From Bacteroidales bacterium (GTDB lineage: Bacteria; Bacteroidota; Bacteroidia; Bacteroidales; UBA932), in contig JALNXR010000003.1 in the NCBI GenBank assembly GCA_023230265.1, positions 1 to 28,686 of the forward strand: a stretch of 28,686 bases of DNA, given 5' to 3'. A model generated the notes under the pieces. It saw only the letters and a list, made by a program, of their open reading frames with translations. It ran no database searches and was not told the origin of the DNA. The stretch's first letter is position 1. Every line of letters starts with the position of its first letter. The translations under genes were made by a program, and so were the position numbers. This document shows positions 8,946 to 17,074 of this stretch, in pieces.

Positions 8946-9786
8946 ACTCCTGTGTAAGTTTGTCCAACTCCTCTTTATTCCTGTTTACCACCACATTAAC
9001 AAAGTGTAGTGTTCTGAAATCCTGAAACAGCCTCACCTCTATCTGGTGATGGGAGCCCATTACAATTTTTGATTTCCTGATTCTCCCCAGAGGAATGTCT
9101 GGGGGGAATATGGTTGAAAGTCCGCTTGTTGCTACAGTGTCTCCTGTCATTACAGGAATATGCTGCGGAATCTCAGATAAAATTGCTGTCTGAGCAGATC
9201 TGCCATCCCAGGTAAGTGGTCCGTAAGCTCCTGATGAGACAATTTTGGCACTCACTGCCTGTGAAACATTTAAAAGGGAAATCACGTAGGCATAATTATC
9301 AGAGACAGACCGTATAACACCAGCGACTCCTTCTGAAGAGATCACCCCCATGTCTTCCTTAATTCCGTCCTTAGATCCCTTGTTTATAATTAAATAGTTA
9401 TGCAAACGGTTGGTGCTCATCCCCACAATTTTGGCGGGGATATAGTAAAAATCTGAGTTCTCCCCCTTTTCCGCCCTCCCGGAAGAATCATCTCTGTGAA
9501 CAAAAGCAGAGTCTCTGTTTTCTGTAAGAGTACGGTAATAAGAGAGCTGGTTTAAAAGGCGGGTATTCTCTTTTGAGAGCTGATCGTTTATCTCCCTTAA
9601 GGAGAAGTAGTAGGTTATCCCGGAGCGAAAATTATATAACTTTTCCCCCAGGTATGCTACTGCTCCTTCTATTCTGATCTTCTGCACTATTGAATCATTG
9701 GCCATCAACATCAGTGCAACCGCCTCCAGAATGAGGAAGGTCAACACTCCTGCAAGCAGGGGTTTGACTGAGGTTTTTGCGGCCAT
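8935..9786 (-). CDS. mreC: rod shape-determining protein MreC
   Basis: A 283-residue bitopic membrane protein. It has an N-terminal membrane anchor (about 8-28), a likely coiled-coil region (about 60-95, Leu/Asn/Glu-rich) and the MreC beta-barrel core (about 115-265) containing RLHNYLIINKGSKDGI and GVAGVIRS. In the periplasm MreC organises the elongation machinery and activates PBP2. It begins 3 bp after the mreB stop and overlaps mreD by 11 bp, fitting the standard mreBCD order. Confidence 0.94.
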   Translation of the reverse strand: MAAKTSVKPLLAGVLTFLILEAVALMLMANDSIVQKIRIEGAVAYLGEKLYNFRSGITYYFSLREINDQLSKENTRLLNQLSYYRTLTENRDSAFVHRDDSSGRAEKGENSDFYYIPAKIVGMSTNRLHNYLIINKGSKDGIKEDMGVISSEGVAGVIRSVSDNYAYVISLLNVSQAVSAKIVSSGAYGPLTWDGRSAQTAILSEIPQHIPVMTGDTVATSGLSTIFPPDIPLGRIRKSKIVMGSHHQIEVRLFQDFRTLHFVNVVVNRNKEELDKLTQEYEK

Positions 9787-9789
9787 CGG

Positions 9790-10809
9790 TTATCGCATTA
9801 AGAATGGCAGTTTATCTGCATTTTTCAAAGCTATGCTTGTTCCCCTTGCAACGGCATGAAGAGGATCATCTGAGACATGAAATTTAATGTTGATCTTATC
9901 ATAAAGTCTTTTGTCCAGACCTCTGAGAAGAGCGCCACCTCCGGTTAGGAATATTCCCTTCTGGACGATATCTGCATAAAGCTCCGGAGGGGTCTGTTCC
10001 AGTACTGATATAATTGCAACCTCGATTTTGGCAAGAGACTTGTCTATGCAGTGAGCTATCTCCTGACTTGTGACACTAACCTCAACAGGATGGGCTGTCA
10101 TAAGATTGGGACCCCTTACCAGATAGGGTTCCGGATACTCGTCAAGTTCCGAAAGGGCAGCACCAACCTTAATTTTTATATCCTCTGCTGTGAGTTCACC
10201 GATCTTTATGCTGTGCTGCTGTCTCATATACTGCTGGATTTCGTAGGTAAAAACATCCCCGGCAACCCTTATGCTCTGATTTATAACAATCCCCCCCAGG
10301 GAGATGACTGCTATTTCTGAAGTTCCCCCTCCTATATCCACAACCATATTTCCGGTGGGGGCCTCCACATCCAGTCCGATACCCACTGCTGCAGCCATGG
10401 GCTCATACATAAGATATACATCTCTGCCGCCGGCATGTTCGGACGAATCACGGACTGCCCTGATCTCAACCTCTGTGCTTCCGGAAGGGATGCTTACCAC
10501 CATTCTCAGGCTCGGTGTGAAAAAGCTGTTCTTATAATTTATCATCTTCACAAAACCCCTTATCATCTGCTCTGCAGCGTTAAAATCTGCAATCACTCCG
10601 TCTTTTAAGGGCCTTACAGTCTTAATGTTGGCATGGGTTTTCCCATGCATCATCCGGGCTTTCTGACCATATGCAATAGGTTTGCCGGTATTCTGATCTA
10701 TAGCCACAATAGAGGGTTCATCCACCACTATCTTGTCGTTGACTAAGATTACAGTGTTGGCTGTTCCAAGGTCAATTGCCAGATCCTGTGTTAAAAAAGA
10801 AAATGCCAT
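9790..10809 (-). CDS. mreB: rod shape-determining protein MreB (bacterial actin)
   Basis: An actin-like ATPase that forms membrane-bound filaments directing lateral wall synthesis. The 339 residues are the usual length. The nucleotide-binding signatures are DLGTANTVI (phosphate 1, about 12-20), VVDIGGGTSEIAVI (phosphate 2, about 157-170) and LTGGGALLRGL (adenosine, about 288-298). It is the first of five shape genes (mreB-mreC-mreD-mrdA-rodA) and starts 48 bp after purH. No clear TAnnTTTG box is seen in that gap, so it may be co-transcribed with purH. Confidence 0.97.
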   Translation of the reverse strand: MAFSFLTQDLAIDLGTANTVILVNDKIVVDEPSIVAIDQNTGKPIAYGQKARMMHGKTHANIKTVRPLKDGVIADFNAAEQMIRGFVKMINYKNSFFTPSLRMVVSIPSGSTEVEIRAVRDSSEHAGGRDVYLMYEPMAAAVGIGLDVEAPTGNMVVDIGGGTSEIAVISLGGIVINQSIRVAGDVFTYEIQQYMRQQHSIKIGELTAEDIKIKVGAALSELDEYPEPYLVRGPNLMTAHPVEVSVTSQEIAHCIDKSLAKIEVAIISVLEQTPPELYADIVQKGIFLTGGGALLRGLDKRLYDKINIKFHVSDDPLHAVARGTSIALKNADKLPFLMR

Positions 10810-10857
10810 ATCAGTGTTGTAGTAGGTATAGGTTAATAGTATTTGTATGCAGGTTGT

Positions 10858-12381
10858 CTAATGTTTAAAATGTCTGATTCCGGTAATTACCATTGTCATA
10901 TTATTATTGATGCAATAGTCTGTACTCTCTTTGTCCCTTATCGATCCGCCGGGTTGAATTACTGCATCAATGCCCTCTTTGTGAGCGATCTCAACGCAGT
11001 CCGGGAACGGGAAAAATGCGTCGGATGCCATCACTCCCCCCTTAAGCTCAAAGCCAAAACTTTTAGCCTTCTCTATAGCCTGTTTAAGTGCGTCAACTCT
11101 GGAGGTCTGACCGACTCCGCTGGCGAGAAGTGTTTTATCCCTGGCCAGCACAATTGTGTTGGATTTGGAATGTTTTACAATTTTATTGGCAAACAGAAGA
11201 TCTTCTATCTCTCTCTCGTCTGGCTTCCTGGGAGTTATACATTTAAGTGATTCCGGGCCCTCTGTGGCAGAGTCCCTCTCCTGGAAAAGAATCCCTCCCA
11301 GCAGGCTTCTGAATTTATAATGAGTGGTAAGCGGCCTGTTATTCAAAAGTATGATTCTGTTCTTTTTCGCTTTTAGTATTTCCAGTGCCTCTCTGTTATA
11401 TGAAGGGGCAATCACAACTTCAGAAAATATTTCATTCATACTCCTGGCAGTCTCAGCATCAATCTCCCTGTTTGTGATTATTATTCCACCGTAGGCTGAT
11501 AACGGATCACAGGCAAGAGCAGCCTGCCATGTAAGTGTGAGATTATCCCCTGAAGCACATCCGCAGGCGTTGTTGTGTTTAAGGATGGCTACCGTACATT
11601 CTTGAAAATCAGAAATAAGTTCTATTGCAGCCTCTATATCCAACATATTGTTGTAGGAGATCTCCTTGCCGTGAAGCTGAAGAGGTGTATCATCCTCACT
11701 CCCGAAAAAGAGGGCCTTCTGGTGCGGATTCTCCCCGTACCTCAAAGGACGGGATTCTAAAACACTCTTTTTAAATGAGTGGATCTCACCGGAGCTGTTC
11801 AGGTATTCAAATATTGAGGAGTCATAATCCGAGCTGATATTAAAAGCCATTGCAGCAAACCGTGCCCTTTGGGCCAGAGTGGTAAAAGGTCCGCTTCCGG
11901 AGAGAATATCAGTTAGTGACCCATAAAGTTCTTTGCAGGGGATGACCGCAACATGACGGAAATTCTTTGCAGCTGCCCTTATAAGTGTAATACCTCCGAT
12001 ATCAATTTTCTCTATTATCTCATCGTGGGATGAGCCCCCCTTCACATACTCGCAGAAGGGATAGAGATCCACAATAACCAGATCGATCTCCGGTATGCCG
12101 TATATTTCAATCTCCTTCTGATCGTCATTCCGGTCTCTTCTGGCAAGAATTCCTCCCGAAATGAGGGGATGCAGTGTCTTAACCCTGCCACCGAGTATTG
12201 ATGGATAAGATGTTATCTCCTCCACCGCCCTGACAGGAATGGAGATACTTTTAAGATAATCGTAAGTGCCTCCGGTAGAAATAATTTCCACATTATGGCG
12301 GGTAAGCAATTCTGCAATTCCGTCTATTCCATCTTTGTGATAAACAGAGATGAGTGCGCGTCTGATCCGTATGTTATCCAT
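10858..12381 (-). CDS. purH: bifunctional AICAR formyltransferase / IMP cyclohydrolase
   Basis: This enzyme carries out the last two steps of de novo IMP synthesis: formylation of AICAR with 10-formyl-THF, then ring closure. The N-terminal MGS-like cyclohydrolase domain (about 1-190) starts with RALISVYHKDGI and contains ISTGGTYDYL; the transformylase domain follows with LRYGENPHQKA and LKHNNACGCASG. I place the start at the ATG at 12381 (507 residues). The in-frame GTG at 12399 would overlap a TACTTTTG promoter box and adds six unconserved residues. It lies directly upstream of the mreB operon and divergent from ispD. Confidence 0.96.
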   Translation of the reverse strand: MDNIRIRRALISVYHKDGIDGIAELLTRHNVEIISTGGTYDYLKSISIPVRAVEEITSYPSILGGRVKTLHPLISGGILARRDRNDDQKEIEIYGIPEIDLVIVDLYPFCEYVKGGSSHDEIIEKIDIGGITLIRAAAKNFRHVAVIPCKELYGSLTDILSGSGPFTTLAQRARFAAMAFNISSDYDSSIFEYLNSSGEIHSFKKSVLESRPLRYGENPHQKALFFGSEDDTPLQLHGKEISYNNMLDIEAAIELISDFQECTVAILKHNNACGCASGDNLTLTWQAALACDPLSAYGGIIITNREIDAETARSMNEIFSEVVIAPSYNREALEILKAKKNRIILLNNRPLTTHYKFRSLLGGILFQERDSATEGPESLKCITPRKPDEREIEDLLFANKIVKHSKSNTIVLARDKTLLASGVGQTSRVDALKQAIEKAKSFGFELKGGVMASDAFFPFPDCVEIAHKEGIDAVIQPGGSIRDKESTDYCINNNMTMVITGIRHFKH

Positions 12382-12398
12382 CTGGGTTGAAATGATCA

Positions 12399-12406
12399 CA
12401 AAAGTA
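12399..12406 (-). promoter_or_regulatory. possible -7 box for purH (and possibly mre-mrd-rodA)
   Basis: The minus strand reads TACTTTTG, a TAnnTTTG match, 17 bp before the ATG at 12381. It argues against the GTG start at 12399. Confidence 0.45.
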
Positions 12407-12430
12407 CAAAAAAAGAGCGATTAATTTAGC

Positions 12431-12438
12431 TATTTTTG
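12431..12438 (+). promoter_or_regulatory. possible -7 box and start context for ispD
   Basis: TATTTTTG matches TAnnTTTG and ends 23 bp before the ispD ATG. An AAGGA just after 12450 could act as a ribosome binding site. The divergent purH box lies 25 bp away. Confidence 0.45.
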
Positions 12439-12461
12439 CAATATATAAAAAAGGACGGCTA

Positions 12462-13136
12462 ATGGCAGAAAAGTGTTATGCAATAATTGTGGCAGGGGGT
12501 ACGGGGAGCAGATTCGGAGGAGAGATCCCAAAGCAGTTTTGTCTGATAAATGACAAACCGGTGCTTTGGTATTCAGTTAAACCTTTTCTGGCACTGACCT
12601 TTCCCGTGGAGATAATAATTGTATTACCGGCACAGTACACGGAGTACTGGCAGGAGCAATGTTTAACCAAGGGTATAAACTTCAGTCACAAAGTGGTGGC
12701 AGGAGGGATAACCCGCTTTCATTCTGTTAAAAATGCTCTCAGGTATGTGGAAGAGGATGGTGTGGTGGCTGTGCATGACGGAGTAAGACCTCTGATTACT
12801 GTTCCATTCCTGGAGTATTTATACGGGATGGCAGAGGAGAAGGGAGCCGTTATTCCTGTTGTTTTACCCTCTGATTCTCTAAGAAGAGTGGAGAACTCCT
12901 CCAGCCGTCGGGTTGATCGCAGCAACTACAGAATGGTTCAGACCCCTCAGCTCTTTTCATCACGGATACTGCTGGATGCATACGAGCAGGCATATCTGAC
13001 GGATTTCACGGATGATGCGACTGTGGTTCAATATGCGGGAAACGAAATATTCCTGGCAGAGGGTCTCACCAGGAATATAAAAATCACCTGTAAGGAGGAT
13101 CTGGAGATAGCAGAAAGAGTTATCAGCGCCTCTTGA
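12462..13136 (+). CDS. ispD: 2-C-methyl-D-erythritol 4-phosphate cytidylyltransferase
   Basis: IspD catalyses the CTP-dependent third step of the non-mevalonate isoprenoid pathway, making CDP-methylerythritol. The 224 residues match the family. The nucleotide-binding N-terminus is AIIVAGGTGSRFGGEIPKQF; further conserved parts are VAVHDGVRPLI and the VQTPQLF / TDDATVVQ segments. It is a single-gene unit transcribed divergently from purH. Its last 14 bp overlap the 3' end of the convergent Lrp-type gene. The presence of ispD implies undecaprenyl and quinone precursors come from the MEP pathway in this organism. Confidence 0.95.
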   Translation: MAEKCYAIIVAGGTGSRFGGEIPKQFCLINDKPVLWYSVKPFLALTFPVEIIIVLPAQYTEYWQEQCLTKGINFSHKVVAGGITRFHSVKNALRYVEEDGVVAVHDGVRPLITVPFLEYLYGMAEEKGAVIPVVLPSDSLRRVENSSSRRVDRSNYRMVQTPQLFSSRILLDAYEQAYLTDFTDDATVVQYAGNEIFLAEGLTRNIKITCKEDLEIAERVISAS

Positions 13137-13620
13137 TGCTATTACCTTTCCCAGGGTAGTCTTTTACCCAAACCTGTCTTTCAATCGCCTGATCCAGTGA
13201 TATAAATGTCTCTGTCTGTTCAACTGAAGGGATATTCTGAATTGTATTAATCAGAATTTCCATAAGGTGGTCATGGTCGTAACAGTATATCTTGAGCATC
13301 AATGCATGCTTGCCTGTTACAAAGTGACACTCTACAACTTCGGGGATACTCCTCAGTGCCTCTATAACCGAGGGATAATGGTTGGCCTGAGCCAGACTCA
13401 CTCCTACATATGCACAGACATTCAATCCCAGTGTCTGCGGCTTTACCAGCAGCCTGGAACCTGTAATAATTCCCAGGTTTTCCATCTTTTTTACTCTCTG
13501 ATGGATTGCCGCACCCGAAACTCCGCACTCACGGGCAATCTCCAGAAACGGCATTCTTGCATTTTTAACAAGAAAAGCTAAAATTTTCTGATCAATCTGA
13601 TCAATCTGGTACTTAGGCAT
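13123..13620 (-). CDS. Lrp/AsnC-family transcriptional regulator
   Basis: A 165-residue regulator with an N-terminal winged helix-turn-helix (about 5-60: IDQIDQKILAFLVKNAR, then CGVSGAAIHQRVKKMENLGII) and a C-terminal RAM ligand-binding/oligomerisation domain (about 70-150). Members form octamers that bind DNA in response to amino acids. The target and ligand cannot be told from sequence. It follows the arginase-family gene after 47 bp and has its own promoter candidate, so it is probably an independent unit. Its 3' end overlaps ispD by 14 bp on the other strand. Confidence 0.93.
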   Translation of the reverse strand: MPKYQIDQIDQKILAFLVKNARMPFLEIARECGVSGAAIHQRVKKMENLGIITGSRLLVKPQTLGLNVCAYVGVSLAQANHYPSVIEALRSIPEVVECHFVTGKHALMLKIYCYDHDHLMEILINTIQNIPSVEQTETFISLDQAIERQVWVKDYPGKGNSIKRR

Positions 13621-13645
13621 ATGTTATAAATTTATTGATTTGAAG

Positions 13646-13653
13646 CAAATATA
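13646..13653 (-). promoter_or_regulatory. possible -7 box for the Lrp-family gene
   Basis: The minus strand reads TATATTTG, a TAnnTTTG match, 25 bp upstream of the ATG at 13620 and just after the end of the preceding gene. No clear -33 element is present. Confidence 0.4.
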
Positions 13654-13667
13654 ATAATAAATTATAA

Positions 13668-14660
13668 TTATTTGTTGTTAAATTTCTGAAAAAAGAATAA
13701 CCATCTTAACGGAATCTCTCCGTTGCAGGCAGTAAGATAATCTGTATACGAACATGCAATAAATAGATTATCACTTGTTTTAACCTCAGGGATCTGCATC
13801 CACCAACGGCCTGTAAGCGAACTGTTGATAAATACAATATCCTGTCCCTCTTTTCCCATACTTACGATTTTTTTGAGGAATGAATCTTCATTTCCGGGAA
13901 GCGACGGATCCTCTGATATATTTGAAGATAGAGCTTCCGAAATATGCCATAAAATCTCTGCCGCAAGCTCTGTTGATACAGAATCTGGTTTAGATTCGGA
14001 AGGGAATCCGTAAATAAAAACTGCTTTAAGATTCTGTCCCATCCCGATGTATCGTGCTACCTGACAAATCTCGTCTGCATAGAGTCCGTTGGGCGTTTTA
14101 CGGATATTGCCGGGATAGTCGCACACTCTCACAGAATTTAGATCCAGGAATATGTAATGACTTGATCTTATGGGCGGTTCTGTTAAAGTGAGATCTTTTC
14201 TGATAAGTCCCAGCCTGAGCTCCTCAAAACTTTTGGCACGGGTTCTGTCCAGAAGGTCGGGATTATAAAAATAGTTTTGCCATGCAATGTGAGAAAATTC
14301 ACAAATATTTCCTTTGTCCAGCAGCCGTTCAAGGGTGTTATCTTCCCAACCGCTCCCGGGTGATATCAGGGTCACAAAAGAACCGGCAGGTATATTGGAA
14401 TCCAGGATTTCATTGCAATCCTTACCGCATATTGTAAGTGCAGGAATTCTGCTCTGACTGCACATTTCCAGAACCTCATTAAGTTGTCCGATTCCGGGTT
14501 CTGTATAGTAAACCTTGTAGCTGCGCTGGGGACAAAGTGACTCCAGGTTGCCGATAATCGAGTTGTCACCGCTGTTGTTAATAATTACGGAGACAGCATC
14601 ACGGCAGGTATCGCTGATTGCTGCCGCAGGAATCTGCTCAAGATAACTCCTTTCTGTCAT
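13668..14660 (-). CDS. arginase/formimidoylglutamase-family protein with degenerate metal site
   Basis: The 330-residue protein resembles the ureohydrolase-like proteins found near topA in Bacteroidota (from memory of that family). Shared features are LDLNSVRVCDYPG followed by PNGLYADEICQVARYIGM (about 172-207) and the C-terminal TGRWWMQIP...CSYTDYLTACNGEIPLRW. In true arginases and formimidoylglutamases the dinuclear Mn site uses GGxH, DAHxD and SxDxD. Here the corresponding segments read ICGKDCN (77-83), ISPGSG (99-104) and LDLN (172-175), leaving D173 as the only obvious ligand. I therefore expect it not to be a working Mn ureohydrolase. It starts 5 bp after the topA stop, so it is co-transcribed with topA. 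Role unknown. Confidence 0.78.
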   Translation of the reverse strand: MTERSYLEQIPAAAISDTCRDAVSVIINNSGDNSIIGNLESLCPQRSYKVYYTEPGIGQLNEVLEMCSQSRIPALTICGKDCNEILDSNIPAGSFVTLISPGSGWEDNTLERLLDKGNICEFSHIAWQNYFYNPDLLDRTRAKSFEELRLGLIRKDLTLTEPPIRSSHYIFLDLNSVRVCDYPGNIRKTPNGLYADEICQVARYIGMGQNLKAVFIYGFPSESKPDSVSTELAAEILWHISEALSSNISEDPSLPGNEDSFLKKIVSMGKEGQDIVFINSSLTGRWWMQIPEVKTSDNLFIACSYTDYLTACNGEIPLRWLFFFQKFNNK

Positions 14661-14665
14661 ACAGG

Positions 14666-16963
14666 TTATTTTTTTGTTTTTCCCCCTTTTTCAATTATTG
14701 TGGTAATCTCCTCTATTGTCAGAGCTTTGGGATCACGGCCCTTGGGTATCCTGAAGTTCTCTTTTCCTCTCTTTATATAGGGTCCGTAACGTCCGTTAAG
14801 AACAGAGATACCCTTTTCCGGGAAGGCCAGAAGCACTTTATCAGCCTCTTTCTTTTGGTGTGCATCTATAAGTTCAATTGCTCTGCCGAGCTCAATTGTC
14901 CTGGGATCATCCTCTTTGCCCAGGGAGACAAAGTTGCCGGCATGACGTATATATGGACCAAAACGGCCTATGGCAGCAGTTACCTCTGATCCCTTGTATT
15001 CCCCGATATTTCTGGGAAGTTCAAACAGCCTGAGCACCTCCTCCAGGGTAATGGTCTCTATTAGCTGTCCTTTGGCAAGGCTTACAAACCTTTTATCAGG
15101 ATCATCGCTGCCACCTATCTGTGCAAGGGGGCCAAAACGTCCCATCCTTACAGAGACTATCTTTCCGCTCTTAGGATCGTTACCCAGCACCCTCTCCATG
15201 GCTGCCGGCCTGGATTGCTGGAGAGTTGTCTCCACAATAGTGTGAAAGGGTTTGTAAAACTTGTCAATAACTTTGTTCCACGATAGTTTGCCTGCTGCAA
15301 TACTGTCAAATTCCTCCTCAACCTTTGCGGTGAATCCGTAATCTATCACTGATGAGAAATTCTCTATAAGAAAATCGTTCACCAGAATTCCGATATCCTC
15401 AGGAAAGAGTTTGTTCTTTTCTGCACCCCAGTTCTCCTTTAAGCTATGCCTGGTAATCTTCTCGCTCTCAAGTCTCAGCTCCCTGTACTCTCTGACCTGT
15501 CCGGGCCTGCTCTCCTTAATAACATATCCTCTCTGGAGTATAGTGGAGATAGTCGGAGCATAGGTAGAGGGTCTGCCGATACCCATCTCCTCCAGTTTTT
15601 TAACCAGGCTCGCCTCTGTGTATCTGGGAGGCTTTTGTGTAAACCGTTCGGTAGCTTTGATTATCAGGGGGTACATTGCCTGCCCGGTTTTGAGTTCCGG
15701 AAGCCTTATCTCCCCTGAGTTCTCGGAGTTCTCCTCGTCGGAGGATTCTGTGTAGAGTTTCAGAAATCCGTCAAAAACCACCCTGTCTGCCCGTGCAATA
15801 AATTGTTCTTTTATTCTGTCTGTCCCAATGGCTATTTCGGTTTTGATAATATCTGCATCAGCCATCTGGGATGCTACACACCTTTTCCATATAAGAGTGT
15901 AGAGTCTCTTCTCGGCAGCTCCTGCATCTACCTCCTGGTTCGAAATATAGGTTGGTCTTATCGCTTCATGTGCCTCCTGAGCCCCTTTTGTCATTGTTGC
16001 ATATTGTCTCGGCCTGGAATACTCCTTTCCGAAAAGATCGGTGATTACCTGTTTGGCAGACCCTATCGCGAGTTTTGACAGGTTTGTGGAGTCGGTTCTC
16101 ATATAGGTGATAAAACCTGCTTCGTAGAGATTCTGGGCAGCTTTCATTGTCTGATTCAGGGAAAAGCCAAGTTTTCTGGACGCCTCCTGTTGCAGGGTTG
16201 AGGTGGTAAATGGTGGCGGGGGTGTCCTTTTGCTCTCCTTTTCTTCCACTGACACAATTGCAAAATCAGCTCCGATGCATTTTTTAAGAATATTTTCTGC
16301 TCTCTCTTCTGTGTCAAACTTCTCGTCCAGGGCGGCTGTAACCTTGACTGTCGGTTTTGTGCCTTCGGGATTAAATTCAGCCTCGATCCTGAACTGGGAT
16401 TTTGAGTTGAATGAGCGGATCTCCCTCTCCCTGTCCACAATAAGCCTGACTGCAACTGATTGTACTCTGCCTGCAGAAAGCCGTGGCTTTACTTTTTTCC
16501 ACAATACAGGAGATAATTCAAAACCCACCAGCCGGTCAAGTACCCTCCTGGCTTGCTGCGCCATTACAAGATTCATATCCAGATCCCGGGGATTTTTTAT
16601 TGCCTCCAGTATAGCATCTTTTGTTATCTCATGGAAGACGATTCTCCTTGTCCTGGCCTCCTCAAGCTCCAAAACCTCTTTGAGATGCCATGCTATTGCC
16701 TCTCCCTCGCGGTCTTCATCAGACGCAAGCCATACTTTATCAGCCTTTTTAACAAGTGATTTCAGTTCTGAAACTACCTTTTTTTTGTTGTCAGAAATCA
16801 GATATTCGGGTTTATACCCATTATCTGTGTCTATCCCCAGTTTTTTTTCCGAAAGATCCCTTATGTGACCGAAACTCGATTTTACACTGTAATCTTTTCC
16901 CAGAAATTTTTCTATTGTTTTTGCTTTTGCAGGTGATTCAACTATAACCAGATTCTCTCCCAT
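14666..16963 (-). CDS. topA: DNA topoisomerase I (type IA)
   Basis: TopA relaxes negative supercoils by cutting one strand through a 5'-phosphotyrosine. The Toprim domain opens with LVIVESPAKAKTIEKFLG and has the acidic triad in SDEDREGEA (D82, D84). The catalytic tyrosine is Y287 in FITYMRTDS. The C-terminus has several GRFGPYI-type Topo_C repeats (for example MGRFGPLAQIG, IGRFGPYIRHAG, NGRYGPYIKRG) and no Cys4 zinc fingers. I use the ATG at 16963 (765 residues), because it begins right at the conserved MGENLVIVES; an in-frame ATG 30 bp upstream adds unconserved residues. It is divergent from the class A PBP gene, and the arginase-family gene follows it. Confidence 0.96.
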   Translation of the reverse strand: MGENLVIVESPAKAKTIEKFLGKDYSVKSSFGHIRDLSEKKLGIDTDNGYKPEYLISDNKKKVVSELKSLVKKADKVWLASDEDREGEAIAWHLKEVLELEEARTRRIVFHEITKDAILEAIKNPRDLDMNLVMAQQARRVLDRLVGFELSPVLWKKVKPRLSAGRVQSVAVRLIVDREREIRSFNSKSQFRIEAEFNPEGTKPTVKVTAALDEKFDTEERAENILKKCIGADFAIVSVEEKESKRTPPPPFTTSTLQQEASRKLGFSLNQTMKAAQNLYEAGFITYMRTDSTNLSKLAIGSAKQVITDLFGKEYSRPRQYATMTKGAQEAHEAIRPTYISNQEVDAGAAEKRLYTLIWKRCVASQMADADIIKTEIAIGTDRIKEQFIARADRVVFDGFLKLYTESSDEENSENSGEIRLPELKTGQAMYPLIIKATERFTQKPPRYTEASLVKKLEEMGIGRPSTYAPTISTILQRGYVIKESRPGQVREYRELRLESEKITRHSLKENWGAEKNKLFPEDIGILVNDFLIENFSSVIDYGFTAKVEEEFDSIAAGKLSWNKVIDKFYKPFHTIVETTLQQSRPAAMERVLGNDPKSGKIVSVRMGRFGPLAQIGGSDDPDKRFVSLAKGQLIETITLEEVLRLFELPRNIGEYKGSEVTAAIGRFGPYIRHAGNFVSLGKEDDPRTIELGRAIELIDAHQKKEADKVLLAFPEKGISVLNGRYGPYIKRGKENFRIPKGRDPKALTIEEITTIIEKGGKTKK

Positions 16964-17033
16964 AACACGAAAATTAACCCTTGATGGGTGCAAAGTAAGA
17001 CATAAAGTAAGGTATTATCCAAATTTTTATTCC

Positions 17034-17041
17034 TAATTTTG
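17034..17041 (+). promoter_or_regulatory. possible -7 box for the class A PBP / ddl operon
   Basis: TAATTTTG matches TAnnTTTG, 33 bp before the ATG at 17075. No matching -33 element was found. Confidence 0.4.
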
Positions 17042-17074
17042 TGATTAGAGAATACTTATATATATGGTTTTAAA

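Noticed and set aside
10810..10857. Separate mreB promoter
   Set aside because: No TAnnTTTG match is found on the minus strand in this 48-bp gap, so co-transcription with purH is simpler.
16203..16868. Open frame of 221 codons on the plus strand inside topA
   Set aside because: It lies entirely opposite the well-conserved topA sequence and encodes a Ser/Leu-rich product without recognisable motifs, as expected for a shadow frame.
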